Origin: Bacteroidota bacterium
Lineage (GTDB): Bacteria; Bacteroidota; Bacteroidia; B-17B0; Aurantibacillaceae
Reading direction: 5' to 3'
Assembly (NCBI GenBank): GCA_016702705.1
Contig: JADJDM010000010.1
Coordinates: forward strand, 124,001 to 188,000
Length of the DNA: 64,000 nt
Shown here: in pieces, positions 37,364-45,918 of the stretch
Numbering within the stretch: the stretch's first letter is position 1
Layout of the letters: each line of letters begins with the position of its first letter
Notes under the pieces: model-generated
What the model was told of the DNA's origin: nothing
Seen by the model: only the letters and a program-made list of their open reading frames with translations
Databases searched by the model: none
Position numbers and translations under genes: made by a program

Positions 37364-38650
37364 TTACTTCCTAACCACTAACCAAACAATTGCTCCAACA
37401 GCAACATTAATCAAACCATACAAAGATTCCATGGGCTTGTTGGTTATAGTAAAATAAAGCATCCAAGCATTTAAGGCCAAATAGATGATTGGGATAATTG
37501 GATAACCGAAAGTTTTGTATGCAAGGTTTTTATGCATTCCTCTTGAGCGAATAATAAAAATACCACAGACTGTTAAGAAAGTAAACAAGCTCAATGAAAA
37601 ACCAATGAAAGTTAAAACACTTTCAAACTGTGCAGTTAAAATTAAAACAACGGTGATGATGGATTGTAAAATAATTGCCACGTAAGGAATTCCGTTTTTA
37701 TTTGTTTTAGCTAATAAATTTAGTTTTCCTAAATCTTCGCCAATGGCTTTTGAAATACGTGGTCCGGCCATAATCATTGCACTGATGGATGATACAAGCA
37801 ATAATGCAATTACCAATCCCATTAAGTTTCCAATTTTTGCGCCGAAAATATTTATTGCACTTAGGTAACCAACTTCTACATAACCTGCCAACTTATCGGT
37901 TGGAACGGTGTACATGAAAATGAAATTTAACAACACATACAAAACGGTAACTACCAATGTTCCTATAAATAAGGAACGGGGCAAATTCTTTTCGGGCTTA
38001 TCAATTTCTTCGGCAATGTAAGAGGAAGCATTCCAACCACTATAGGCATACGAAACATAAACCAATGAAACTGCAAAAGCGGGGCTAAATATTTCTTTCC
38101 AGCTGCCTGCTTGCGCGCCAATGATGGTAACATGTTCGGGCGTGTAAGTAAAACCCATGATGATAAAGAAAACAATTACAATTACTTTTAATAAAGTAAA
38201 TATGCGCTGAAAACCACTTCCTGTTTTTAAGTTAGTGGTATGTATCATAGTGATAATTCCAACTACAGTAATTGCCAATAAATTAACCGATACCTGCGGA
38301 AATATTTTTGAAACATAACTTCCTAATGCAACAGCAGCAAGCGCTACAGGAGCAGCAAAACCAACTGTTATAGAAACCCATCCGGATAAAAAACCAACTA
38401 AAGGATGATATAATTTTGAAAGATAATTATACTCACCACCCGAACGCGGCAATGCAACTCCAATTTCTCCGTATGTTAATGCCCCACATAAAGCAATGAT
38501 ACCACCTACCAACCACAAACATATAATTGCAAATGGACTTTTAATATCAATTAATTGAAAGCCCAAACTGGTGAACACTCCTGTGCCTACCATGTTTGCA
38601 ATTACCAATGAAACAGCCGTAGTAAAACCCAGCTTCGCAATTTTATTCAT
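37364..38650 (-). CDS. APC-family amino acid permease
   Basis: A 428-residue inner-membrane protein with about 12 helices. The N-terminal substrate/cation loop reads VIANMVGTGVFTSLGFQL, and the family segment ALTYGEIGVALPRSGGEYNYLSKLYHP follows (split as given in family alignments: ALTYGEIGVALPRSGGEY). It belongs to the APC superfamily, of the type that carries neutral or branched amino acids or acts as an exchanger; the substrate cannot be read from the sequence. The start ATG overlaps the stop of the M23 peptidase gene by 1 base (TAATG), so translation is coupled. Confidence 0.88.
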   Translation of the reverse strand: MNKIAKLGFTTAVSLVIANMVGTGVFTSLGFQLIDIKSPFAIICLWLVGGIIALCGALTYGEIGVALPRSGGEYNYLSKLYHPLVGFLSGWVSITVGFAAPVALAAVALGSYVSKIFPQVSVNLLAITVVGIITMIHTTNLKTGSGFQRIFTLLKVIVIVFFIIMGFTYTPEHVTIIGAQAGSWKEIFSPAFAVSLVYVSYAYSGWNASSYIAEEIDKPEKNLPRSLFIGTLVVTVLYVLLNFIFMYTVPTDKLAGYVEVGYLSAINIFGAKIGNLMGLVIALLLVSSISAMIMAGPRISKAIGEDLGKLNLLAKTNKNGIPYVAIILQSIITVVLILTAQFESVLTFIGFSLSLFTFLTVCGIFIIRSRGMHKNLAYKTFGYPIIPIIYLALNAWMLYFTITNKPMESLYGLINVAVGAIVWLVVRK

Positions 38651-39621
38651 TAATCGAATGATTGGGTTGATTTGGAGGACAACTCTAACATAATTTGATA
38701 CTCCTCTGGAGAAAGATCGTTGTAATAGAAATTAATTGGATTTACCTTTTCTCCATTTTTTACAACTTCGTAATGCACATGTGGAGCTGTTGATAATCCT
38801 GTACTTCCAACATAACCAATTAACTCGCCACGTTTTACCTTTTTACCAATTGTAGTTGCAATTTTGCTCATGTGACCATACAATGTTTGGTAACCATAAC
38901 CATGATTTAACACAACGTGATTACCATAACCCTGCGCCGTGTTATCTGCACGCTCCACTACTCCATCACCTGTTGCATAAATGGGAGTTCCTTCGGGCGA
39001 AGCGAAATCCATTCCTGGATGAAACTCGGATGATTTGTAAATAGGATGTGTTCTCCAACCAAAACCACTTGGCGCATGGCGTAAAAACTTATTATTAATA
39101 GGCATAATAGCAGGAATAGAATTTATCAGCTGCTGCTTGTTTCTTGCCATCTTCACCACATCATCAAATGATTTTGATTGAATATACAAACGCTTGGTTA
39201 ATTTATCCAATCGCTTAGTAGTTTCTATCATCAGCTCCGAATTATCGTAGCCCTCTAATTTTTTGTATCTATCAACACCACCAAAACCTGCATTTCTAAC
39301 TTCGTTGGGAATTGGTTCGGCTTCAAAAATAACGCGGTAAATATTGTTATCACGGTCTTCCAAATCGGCAACCATTTTATCTACTTGGTCCATTTTTTTT
39401 TGCAGTAGTTCGTATTGCAAAAGCACCTCTTCTACCTCACGGTTTTTCTTTTTCTCGTTGGGCGATGGTAAAAACTTATATGCCAACACAATGGTAACAG
39501 CTGCAAACACAGTACCCGTAGCTAAATAGGAAAGCACCCGCAAGGTAATTTCCTTCCAGTTAGTTTTTACCTTTTCATAGGATAAAGACTTGGGGTTAAA
39601 TCTATACTTAGCTTTTGACAT
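38650..39621 (-). CDS. M23 family metallopeptidase (peptidoglycan endopeptidase)
   Basis: A 323-residue protein with an N-terminal membrane helix (LSYLATGTVFAAVTIVLAY, about 30-48), a coiled coil to ~150 (EVEEVLLQYELLQKKMDQVDKM), and a C-terminal LytM domain with the metal ligands H and D in SEFHPGMDFASPEGTP and the HxH in STAPHVHYEVVKNGEKVNP. It would cut peptide cross-links in the periplasm or act as an activator of a cell-separation amidase. The complete HxxxD...HxH set points to an active enzyme. It is upstream of, and coupled to, an amino acid permease. Confidence 0.9.
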   Translation of the reverse strand: MSKAKYRFNPKSLSYEKVKTNWKEITLRVLSYLATGTVFAAVTIVLAYKFLPSPNEKKKNREVEEVLLQYELLQKKMDQVDKMVADLEDRDNNIYRVIFEAEPIPNEVRNAGFGGVDRYKKLEGYDNSELMIETTKRLDKLTKRLYIQSKSFDDVVKMARNKQQLINSIPAIMPINNKFLRHAPSGFGWRTHPIYKSSEFHPGMDFASPEGTPIYATGDGVVERADNTAQGYGNHVVLNHGYGYQTLYGHMSKIATTIGKKVKRGELIGYVGSTGLSTAPHVHYEVVKNGEKVNPINFYYNDLSPEEYQIMLELSSKSTQSFD

Positions 39622-39717
39622 AATAAGTTACAAATTTAACATTTTTGACCAAATAGGGGCAGGTTTTGAGGTGGCGGGGGAATGTTAAAGAATGGAAAAA
39701 TAGAGGTTTTTGGGAGG

Positions 39718-40490
39718 CTACCTTCGGTGTACCGAAGGTTTGCATTCAGAAAAAGCGGAGGAAAATGTATATTTGTCTAAAAAGACTTTGTTAATTGGAG
39801 ATAAAATTGAAATAATAGAACAGGACTTAAAATCCTGTGACCCGATTAAAAACCAACTTGTCTCGTCTGGATGTGAAATTAAATGACTTAGATTTGCATC
39901 TAGATAAATTTGAGTATAAATAAAATATTTTATAATGCAGGAAGATATTAGATCGCTTAATTATTTTCAACTAAAACATGCAATTTCAAGAAAGGAAGTT
40001 GGTACATATCCTCAGGTTGGAGATTTTCGAAGTTATGAAGAACAAAATTTGGACTTGATTGAACTCCCCCATTGGAGGGGCTTGAAAATCGAAAAGAAAT
40101 TAGAGTTTGATTCATTTGATTTATTATCAGGAGCGAAATTTACCGCACGTACCCTACGGGTTGGATTTATCGAACTTTTTGAATGATTTTCAGGCAATTA
40201 GGAAATTAATGAATAATCTCCCTCGGATAGCTTAAAGCAAAATAAATAGTATTTGAAAATTGGGGTGATTTAGTCAAATTCTTAATGAAAGTTGGTGTTT
40301 CTAACTTGTATAAAATTTCAATTTAGTTTAAGTTATATATTGAATTAATCCTCAATTCCAATATGTTTTCTTAAAAATCTAGCTCTAGTACACCTTGCGA
40401 TACTCGAACCTCCTATTATTAGTACTTTCTTCCATTTCATCATCTTTCTCCGCTTTTTCTGAATGAAAAACTACGGTACACCGAAGGTAG
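39718..40490. repeat. Segment bounded by 50-bp inverted repeats (REP-like)
   Basis: A 50-base sequence at 39718-39767 is found as its reverse complement at 40441-40490 with 5 mismatches and no gap. Each arm contains the palindrome ACCTTCGGTGTACCGAAGG followed by the tail CATTCAGAAAAAGCGGAG. The arms enclose a 773-bp segment with a short ORF (39935-40186) and a CCCCATTGGAGGGG palindrome near 40067. No duplication of flanking bases is evident, nor a transposase. It could be a REPIN pair, a MITE-like element or the ends of a degraded element. Confidence 0.75.
39935..40186 (+). CDS. Short ORF inside the inverted-repeat segment, doubtful
   Basis: An 83-codon frame (MQEDIRSLNYFQLKHAISRK at the start, LLSGAKFTARTLRVGFIELF near the end). 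It lies inside the inverted-repeat segment and part of it is formed by palindromic repeat sequence (the CCCCATTGGAGGGG motif and the GTACCCTACGGGT motif). This makes a real protein unlikely over the whole length; the first ~45 codons could be the remnant of a gene. The 620 bases from here to the Fic gene hold the right inverted-repeat arm and the operator-like repeats, with no other credible gene. Confidence 0.25.
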   Translation: MQEDIRSLNYFQLKHAISRKEVGTYPQVGDFRSYEEQNLDLIELPHWRGLKIEKKLEFDSFDLLSGAKFTARTLRVGFIELFE

Positions 40491-40622
40491 TAATCACTAT
40501 TCTCATAAACAAGTATGGTGCCTCCAGAAATTAACCTTGCACAAAATTGTAGCCATTAAATTCATTATTGGGTTTAAAAGTTCAAAATTATTCATAATGT
40601 CACTCAAAACAGCTCTAATTTT

Positions 40623-40785
40623 TATCAGAATAACCATCGGAATTATCACTAATTATACCATCGGAATAACCATCGGAATTAAAACACATAACATATAACT
40701 ATAATATTAATAATCAAATAATTAAAAACAAAATAAATCATCGGAATTACAATCTTATAAACCAACGGAATAATCATCGGAATTA
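40623..40785. promoter_or_regulatory. Phased direct-repeat array upstream of the Fic gene
   Basis: The 11-mer CATCGGAATTA (or with one or two changes) occurs at 40635, 40659, 40671, 40739, 40763 and 40775, with a weaker copy (TATCAGAATAA) at 40623. The spacings are 24 and 12 bases in each of two blocks, and the blocks are 104 bases apart. Multiples of 12 place the copies on nearly the same face of the helix. The last copy ends 25 bases before the Fic ATG. It has the form of an operator array for a DNA-binding repressor. Confidence 0.75.
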
Positions 40786-40810
40786 TCACTTTTTTCTCTA
40801 TCTTTACATT

Positions 40811-42064
40811 ATGGAAAATAACCCAAAAGACGAATATTATACTTCGATTGGAGCTATGGAACCATTGTATCCCGAAGATGCTAATGGTAAACTAGAAAAT
40901 TTAGCTTTAGAATTGGTTGAAAAGGCAGGTCGCCTATCAGAGGCAATGAACCCTATAACCCGTCTTGCTATTGCTCGGTTTTTGAGACCAATGAATAGTT
41001 ATTACTCTAATTTAATTGAAGGTCACGACACACATCCTATTGATATTGCAAAAGCACTTAATAACGATTATTCTGAAAATAAAACAAAAAGAGATTTACA
41101 ATTAGAGGCAAGAGCACATATTAATGTGCATGAATCTATCTCCGCTGAATTTATTGGAAATAATACTCCAATGCCATCTTCTGAGAAGTATTTAAAATAC
41201 ATACATAACGAATTTTACAAACATTTACCAGAAGAATTTAAAAAATCAAAGTCGATAGATGATGATACTTATAAAATTGTAGTTCCTGGTGAATTTAGAA
41301 CATGTGAAGTAAAAGTTGGCAATCATGTTGCACCGCATTCTGAAAGTGTAAGTGCATATATGAATAGATTTGAGAGTTTTTACAATCCCACCAATAATTC
41401 AAATAATTCTAAAATAAAGAGAATTATATCTATAGCGGCATCGCACCATAGGCTAGCATGGATTCATCCTTTTTTAGATGGGAACGGGCGTGTAGTTCGT
41501 TTATATTCGGATTCATGTTTTATGTACGAAAAAATTGACGCTTCGGGTTTGTGGTCTATCTCAAGAGGCTTAGCACGATCAAAAGAAACGTACAGAGAAA
41601 AATTAGCGAATGCAGACTTGATAAGATATAATGACTATGACGGCAGAGGAAATTTATCAAACAAGATGTTAGTTGAATTCTGCATTTATTTTTTAACCGC
41701 TGCTATTGATCAGGTTGATTACATGTATAAAATGATTGATACGGAATCCATGATTGAACGTATTGAAAGGTTTGTTGATTTAATGGTTGCGAAAAACAAA
41801 TTAAAGGTTGAGGCAAAATATATTCTGACAGATGTATTTTTAAAAGGTAAAATCTCCAAGAAGGAAGCAATGCGTATTACTAAAACGTCGGATAAAACAT
41901 TAAAAGCATTAGTTGATACTTTAGTAGAATTAGGTTTAATAGCTACAAAAATGGAGGGTGTAGAAATGATGTATTATGTAAATTATTCTATAAAATTTTC
42001 TCCATTGTTATTTCCAGGTCTTTATCCTTCTCAAAAGGAAATTGACATGATGGATCTTAATTAA
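40811..42064 (+). CDS. Fic-domain protein with C-terminal winged-helix region
   Basis: A 417-residue protein. The catalytic Fic motif HPFLDGNGRVVR (about 218-229) is complete with its His, Asp and two Arg, so it should be able to transfer AMP or a similar group to a protein hydroxyl. An inhibitory-helix motif of the (S/T)xxxE(G/N) kind, SNLIEG (about 67-72), precedes it: a class II Fic. The C-terminal region (about 325-385; KKEAMRITKTSDKTLKALVDTLVELGLI, split here as KKEAMRITKTSDKTLK and ALVDTLVELGLI) has the pattern of a winged helix-turn-helix. The gene stands alone behind a repeat array, so autoregulation is inferred. The target protein is not known. Confidence 0.92.
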   Translation: MENNPKDEYYTSIGAMEPLYPEDANGKLENLALELVEKAGRLSEAMNPITRLAIARFLRPMNSYYSNLIEGHDTHPIDIAKALNNDYSENKTKRDLQLEARAHINVHESISAEFIGNNTPMPSSEKYLKYIHNEFYKHLPEEFKKSKSIDDDTYKIVVPGEFRTCEVKVGNHVAPHSESVSAYMNRFESFYNPTNNSNNSKIKRIISIAASHHRLAWIHPFLDGNGRVVRLYSDSCFMYEKIDASGLWSISRGLARSKETYREKLANADLIRYNDYDGRGNLSNKMLVEFCIYFLTAAIDQVDYMYKMIDTESMIERIERFVDLMVAKNKLKVEAKYILTDVFLKGKISKKEAMRITKTSDKTLKALVDTLVELGLIATKMEGVEMMYYVNYSIKFSPLLFPGLYPSQKEIDMMDLN

Positions 42065-42349
42065 ATCAGGTAAAAAGATGTGTCTTAGCTTCTATAACAA
42101 GCATCGCACTTCGCTCAATCAACTAAGATTTTTTTACTTTCCAATATTTCCAAACTTATCGTTTGTAAATTAAGAATCTTAATAGGTTTGTAAAACAGAA
42201 ATTGTTTAGTACTTCTACCATTTGAGCTAAAACAAATGACATCAATATGTTGAATATTACCAACAAAAATGAATCATTTGTATATAATACTCCGCATTTA
42301 ACACGAAAATTGATTGTATTTTAATGATTCAAATTTTTCCTATTTGTAA

Positions 42350-42793
42350 TTAAGCAACATCCTCAATTGCCTCTTGTATTGAGTTTACATAAGAAATACT
42401 TATTCCACTCAAAATTTCCTTACTAAATTTTTGAAATATTTCGTACTTGCCTGCTTCCACAGCTTTTTCGAACCAATCGAGCTTTGGTAATATTTTATAA
42501 TGATTTACTAAACCCTTATTTTTAATGGTTGGTTTCCACACTGCAAAATACCACTCCATGCTTGGTTGATGAAAAGTTCTTAATTTTTGTTTATCAAAAA
42601 TCAGGTGTTTAATTTCAACATGCTCAATCATACCTGTAATGTGTACAAAGGTTTCTTTAAAATTATCAATGGGAATATACTCAGCCTCAGCAATGCAAAT
42701 CGCCATTTTTAATTGTTTATTAAAATACAAAGAAGCAAATGCACTTTTGTTTTCTAATGTAAAATCATACTCCTTAAATCTAATCGTTTCCAT
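42350..42793 (-). CDS. STAS/SpoIIAA-like partner of the SpoIIE protein
   Basis: A 147-residue protein with the beta-helix rhythm of the SpoIIAA-like family (FTLENKSAFASLYFNKQLKM, VEIKHLIFDKQKLRTFHQPS, AVEAGKYEIFQKFSKEIL). Its ATG lies 3 bases after the stop of the SpoIIE phosphatase gene on the same strand, so the two are almost certainly cotranscribed. I infer that it could be the phosphatase's substrate or output partner. A clear phospho-acceptor Ser cannot be assigned. The similar-size protein at 31302 belongs to a related fold but shows little direct likeness. Confidence 0.65.
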   Translation of the reverse strand: METIRFKEYDFTLENKSAFASLYFNKQLKMAICIAEAEYIPIDNFKETFVHITGMIEHVEIKHLIFDKQKLRTFHQPSMEWYFAVWKPTIKNKGLVNHYKILPKLDWFEKAVEAGKYEIFQKFSKEILSGISISYVNSIQEAIEDVA

Positions 42794-42796
42794 AAT

Positions 42797-43666
42797 TTAA
42801 AATTCTATAACCATAAATGATACATCGTCGGTTTGATTGTTCTCACTTTTCCAAGCTGTAAATTCCTCTTCAATTGCTTTAACAACAGTGCCTGCGCTTT
42901 TAGTTGATGATTTTCGTAAAACTTCTTTTAATCGTTCGCGCGAAAACTTTTTGTTTCTTTCTCCACCAAATTGGTCAGTTAATCCGTCGGTGTACATAAT
43001 TAATTTATCTCCCGGCTTAGTGTGAATTTCAAAAAGCTCAAACTCTGCATTTGCTTCATCTCCAATGGATTTTTTGGAATGGCCCAACTCTTCTATTTCT
43101 CCAGTTGGGCGAAGCAAAAGCGCTTTTCCCTTAGCTGAACTATAGGTTAGTTTTTGTTGAACACTTGAAAAACTAAAAATGATACCTTCTTTGTGTGCTA
43201 TTGATGATTTACTGTTATCAAAAGTTTTATGCAGCTGAAAATTTAAAAGATTTAGCAGTGTTTGCGGATTATCTATTTCCATAGAAGTCATTAACTCCTT
43301 TAATAAAAGCGTACCCGAAATACTTAATAAGGCAGCTGGTATGCCATGCCCCGTTGAATCTAACAGACCAAATACAACTCCTTTGTTTGTGTTTTTAATA
43401 AAAATGGTATCGCCTCCAATACCAATTTGTTGTTTTACTTTATAGGAAGCATCTTTAAAAAATATTTTTAAAACATCTACATCAGGCAATAATGCATTTT
43501 GAATAAGGGAAGCAAAACCAATACTATCCAAAATATCTTTGTTAGCAAGCGACAGCTCATTGTTTTTTAGCTTCAAATCCTTTTGCATTTGAACCAAAAA
43601 ACGAGTTGTTTGCGCTAGCATATCCTCTTTGGCTTGTAATTGTTCTTTTAAATAGCTTATATCCAT
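42797..43666 (-). CDS. SpoIIE-type phosphatase with coiled coil
   Basis: A 289-residue cytoplasmic protein. The first ~65 residues form a coiled coil (YLKEQLQAKEDMLAQTTRFL). The PP2C/SpoIIE domain follows with the metal motifs IGGDTIFIKN (GD), GLLDSTGHGIPAAL and MYTDGLTDQFGGERNKKF and ends NNQTDDVSFMVIEF. The aspartates expected to bind Mn2+/Mg2+ are all there. It lacks TPRs and membrane helices, unlike the phosphatase at the left end of the window. The downstream gene encodes a STAS-like protein. Confidence 0.88.
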   Translation of the reverse strand: MDISYLKEQLQAKEDMLAQTTRFLVQMQKDLKLKNNELSLANKDILDSIGFASLIQNALLPDVDVLKIFFKDASYKVKQQIGIGGDTIFIKNTNKGVVFGLLDSTGHGIPAALLSISGTLLLKELMTSMEIDNPQTLLNLLNFQLHKTFDNSKSSIAHKEGIIFSFSSVQQKLTYSSAKGKALLLRPTGEIEELGHSKKSIGDEANAEFELFEIHTKPGDKLIMYTDGLTDQFGGERNKKFSRERLKEVLRKSSTKSAGTVVKAIEEEFTAWKSENNQTDDVSFMVIEF

Positions 43667-43748
43667 TTTTTATTATTTCAATTAGCTTACTACTTATAAG
43701 ATAATTGAAATGCAAAAGTAATCATTTTTTGTTTAACATTAATACGTA

Positions 43749-43879
43749 AATGTTAAACAAAATAAAATCAATGGAAACAAGCTTACCTACAATCCTTGGT
43801 TTACCGAAAGAAATATTCAGTCTGTCGCCAAAAATAAAGCCCTAGCACTTTTTAATAACATCTTATTAGCTAGATTATA
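43749..43879 (+). pseudogene. Possible remnant of a larger gene
   Basis: In one frame without ATG, the bases read VKQNKINGNKLTYNPWFTER and then QSVAKNKALALFNNILLARL before a stop. The NPWFT wording resembles a segment of acyl-CoA reductase-like proteins, but the piece is too short to be sure. In another frame the ATG at 43749 gives a 27-codon ORF. Probably a gene fragment; weak evidence. Confidence 0.2.
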
Positions 43880-43914
43880 AAAACACATTTAATTCAATAA
43901 CTTTGCCGCCCAGT

Positions 43915-44468
43915 ATGCAAAAGATAATCCTCAACAGTCCTTAAAAGAAACAAATTGGTATGTAATAACGGGAGGGCCAAGCTCGGGAAAAACTACCACC
44001 ATTAATATACTTAAGGCAAGAGGATTAACCACCACCTTTGAAACTGCAAGGCATTACCTAGATAATCAGTTGGTGCATGGCAAAACCATTGAGGATGTTA
44101 AAAACAACCAACCCGAGTTTCAGTTGGGGATTTTAAACCTACAAATTGCTCAAGAAAACGAAATGGACCCAAAAGCTCAGGTTTTTCTTGATCGTGCAAT
44201 ACCTGATACATTAGCTTATTATTACTTTTTTAATATCCCTCCTGCCCCGCTTTTTAACGAGGCTATAAAAAATGTGAGCTACAAAAAAATCTTCGTGTTA
44301 GAATCATTACCACTAGTTAATGATTACGCCCGCGATGAAAACGAGGAAGCACAAAAACAATTGCATCATTTAATTGAAGAAGTGTACGAATCTCTTCCTT
44401 TTGAAATTGTTCATGTTCCTATTATGGAAGAACAAGCAAGAGTAGATTTTATTTTAAATAATCTTTAA
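43915..44468 (+). pseudogene. P-loop NTPase (AAA_28-like), one frameshift at its start
   Basis: The body in frame from about 43923 reads WYVITGGPSSGKTTTINILK, a Walker A motif, then FLDRAIPDTLAYYYFFN, as in the AAA_28/NadR-kinase-like NTPases of ~180 residues. No ATG lies in that frame before the Walker motif. The ATG at 43915 is in another frame, and adding one A to the AAAA at 43919-43922 gives MQKDNPQQSLKETNWYV. The restored protein is ~185 residues. A TAnnTTTG box (TAACTTTG, 43898-43905) sits 9 bases before the ATG. The substrate is unknown; the family often phosphorylates small molecules. Confidence 0.78.
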
Positions 44469-44506
44469 AATTTAAAAGTTCAGGCTTTTAAATTTCTACT
44501 TTTAAC

Positions 44507-45856
44507 TTATTTCAATACCACCCACTCAATAAAAGTAAAGTCATTAGTATCGTAATGCTCGTTAATTTCTGAGAGATTTGGGCCACGCAATAATGCTACA
44601 ATAGGACGTTTACCAAAGCGTTGCCTGCCTTCCAATTTTGGTTTTACATAAAAATATTCGGTTCCGTTTTCGGTGTACAAAATTAAGAGGTACATGGATT
44701 CATCTCCCTTCAAAAACATTTTTAAATCTAATATTCCTTTATACCTGCTTTTTAAAAACGATTTGCGCGATGAAACAGGCTGCACAAAAACATCTCTATT
44801 TAAAAAATAATTCAAATAAGTTTCGCTGTAGCGCTCTCCCTTAATTTCTATTTTCAATATTTTAGGGATAAAAAAGCTGCGCAAATTATGTGGTGTAAGC
44901 GGTCCTTTTAAAATAGGTCGAAACGTAATAGAGAAAGGCATTTCGGGTCGAATGGGATTCCAACGTCCTGGAATAATTTTAATACGGCAGATACGGAATA
45001 CCAACACCAACATAATAAAAACATCTTTCCAAATTAGTCCAGCAAAATAATTTACAAACTCAAGAGAAGAATGCACCTTAAATGCAAAAAACACTAAGGT
45101 AAAAAGCAATAAAACAGTATAGTTAAAAAGCAAAAATTCAGTTAGTTTTTTCGAATCAATAAAACGTTTCATACTAAAGTGCTGCGAATTATTAATAGCA
45201 TTGCCCAGCATAGTCATAAACACAGATATCATTAAAAAATAAATAACAAGTGTGATGATATATGAAAACTTAATATCCAACAACAAAGTAAAATCATACA
45301 CCGCATGCGTCATTACCGCTAAAAACATATAAGCAGGAATCGCAATTTTATCTTTTGTATCTTCCTTAAACCTAAACTGAATAAATCCATAAATAAAAAT
45401 GGTAGAAAAAATAAGGTGCGAAGGCATTGCCGTAACCGAACGTACAGCCAATATAACAAAGCCATGCTCGTTAAAATAGCGCAGGTTTTCGAAGCAAGCA
45501 AAACCTATGGATGAAAAACCTGCTAATAAAATATAATCGATTGGGTCGTTAAACCTCTTTCTAAAAAACAATAAAACCAAAGCAATAGGCAAAAACTTTG
45601 CAAACTCCTCAATTAATGCAACACCAAAAAAAGCAAACACAAAATCGTTTGCATAACCTTTATCTAAAGGATCTTGAAACAAACCATTGCTGATGTAATT
45701 AAAAAAATCGACAAACAAAACAGAAAGTATGCCCAGTAAAAAAACAGAAGTAAGTAACACTTTACTCTGATGTGTTGACATTCCCGAACGTCGGTAATAC
45801 TCAAGCCAAATAAAGGCTAAAAAAACGCAAAAAAGTATTCCGGCAAATTGCTGCAT
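44507..45856 (-). CDS. PrsW-like intramembrane metalloprotease
   Basis: A 449-residue protein; about eight membrane helices span the first ~290 residues. The PrsW-type motifs are in order: EEFAK (ALIEEFAKFLPIAL), the FxxxEN type (GFACFENLRYF), the His-Gly helix (SHLIFSTIFIYGF), and the second His (MTHAVYDFTLL). This points to a functional metal-dependent intramembrane protease; in Bacillus PrsW cuts an anti-sigma factor. A C-terminal soluble domain of ~150 residues (RPILKGPLTPHNLRSFFIPK...) is not part of the standard PrsW core and is not recognised. No anti-sigma gene is adjacent. Confidence 0.82.
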   Translation of the reverse strand: MQQFAGILFCVFLAFIWLEYYRRSGMSTHQSKVLLTSVFLLGILSVLFVDFFNYISNGLFQDPLDKGYANDFVFAFFGVALIEEFAKFLPIALVLLFFRKRFNDPIDYILLAGFSSIGFACFENLRYFNEHGFVILAVRSVTAMPSHLIFSTIFIYGFIQFRFKEDTKDKIAIPAYMFLAVMTHAVYDFTLLLDIKFSYIITLVIYFLMISVFMTMLGNAINNSQHFSMKRFIDSKKLTEFLLFNYTVLLLFTLVFFAFKVHSSLEFVNYFAGLIWKDVFIMLVLVFRICRIKIIPGRWNPIRPEMPFSITFRPILKGPLTPHNLRSFFIPKILKIEIKGERYSETYLNYFLNRDVFVQPVSSRKSFLKSRYKGILDLKMFLKGDESMYLLILYTENGTEYFYVKPKLEGRQRFGKRPIVALLRGPNLSEINEHYDTNDFTFIEWVVLK

Positions 45857-45918
45857 TTATAAATGTATACACATTTAACTCCTGAATAAGATGTAAGGTT
45901 ACAAATAAGAGAAACTAG

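Noticed and set aside
40340..40440. 32-codon minus-strand ORF (MKWKKVLIIGGSSIARC...)
   Set aside because: Too short, without support, and located in the repeat-bounded segment; perhaps a gene fragment at most.
40623..40785. CATCGGAATTA repeats as a CRISPR array
   Set aside because: The repeats are 11 bases with 1- or 13-base gaps and one large gap; CRISPR repeats are about 23-40 bases with regular spacers, and no cas gene is near.
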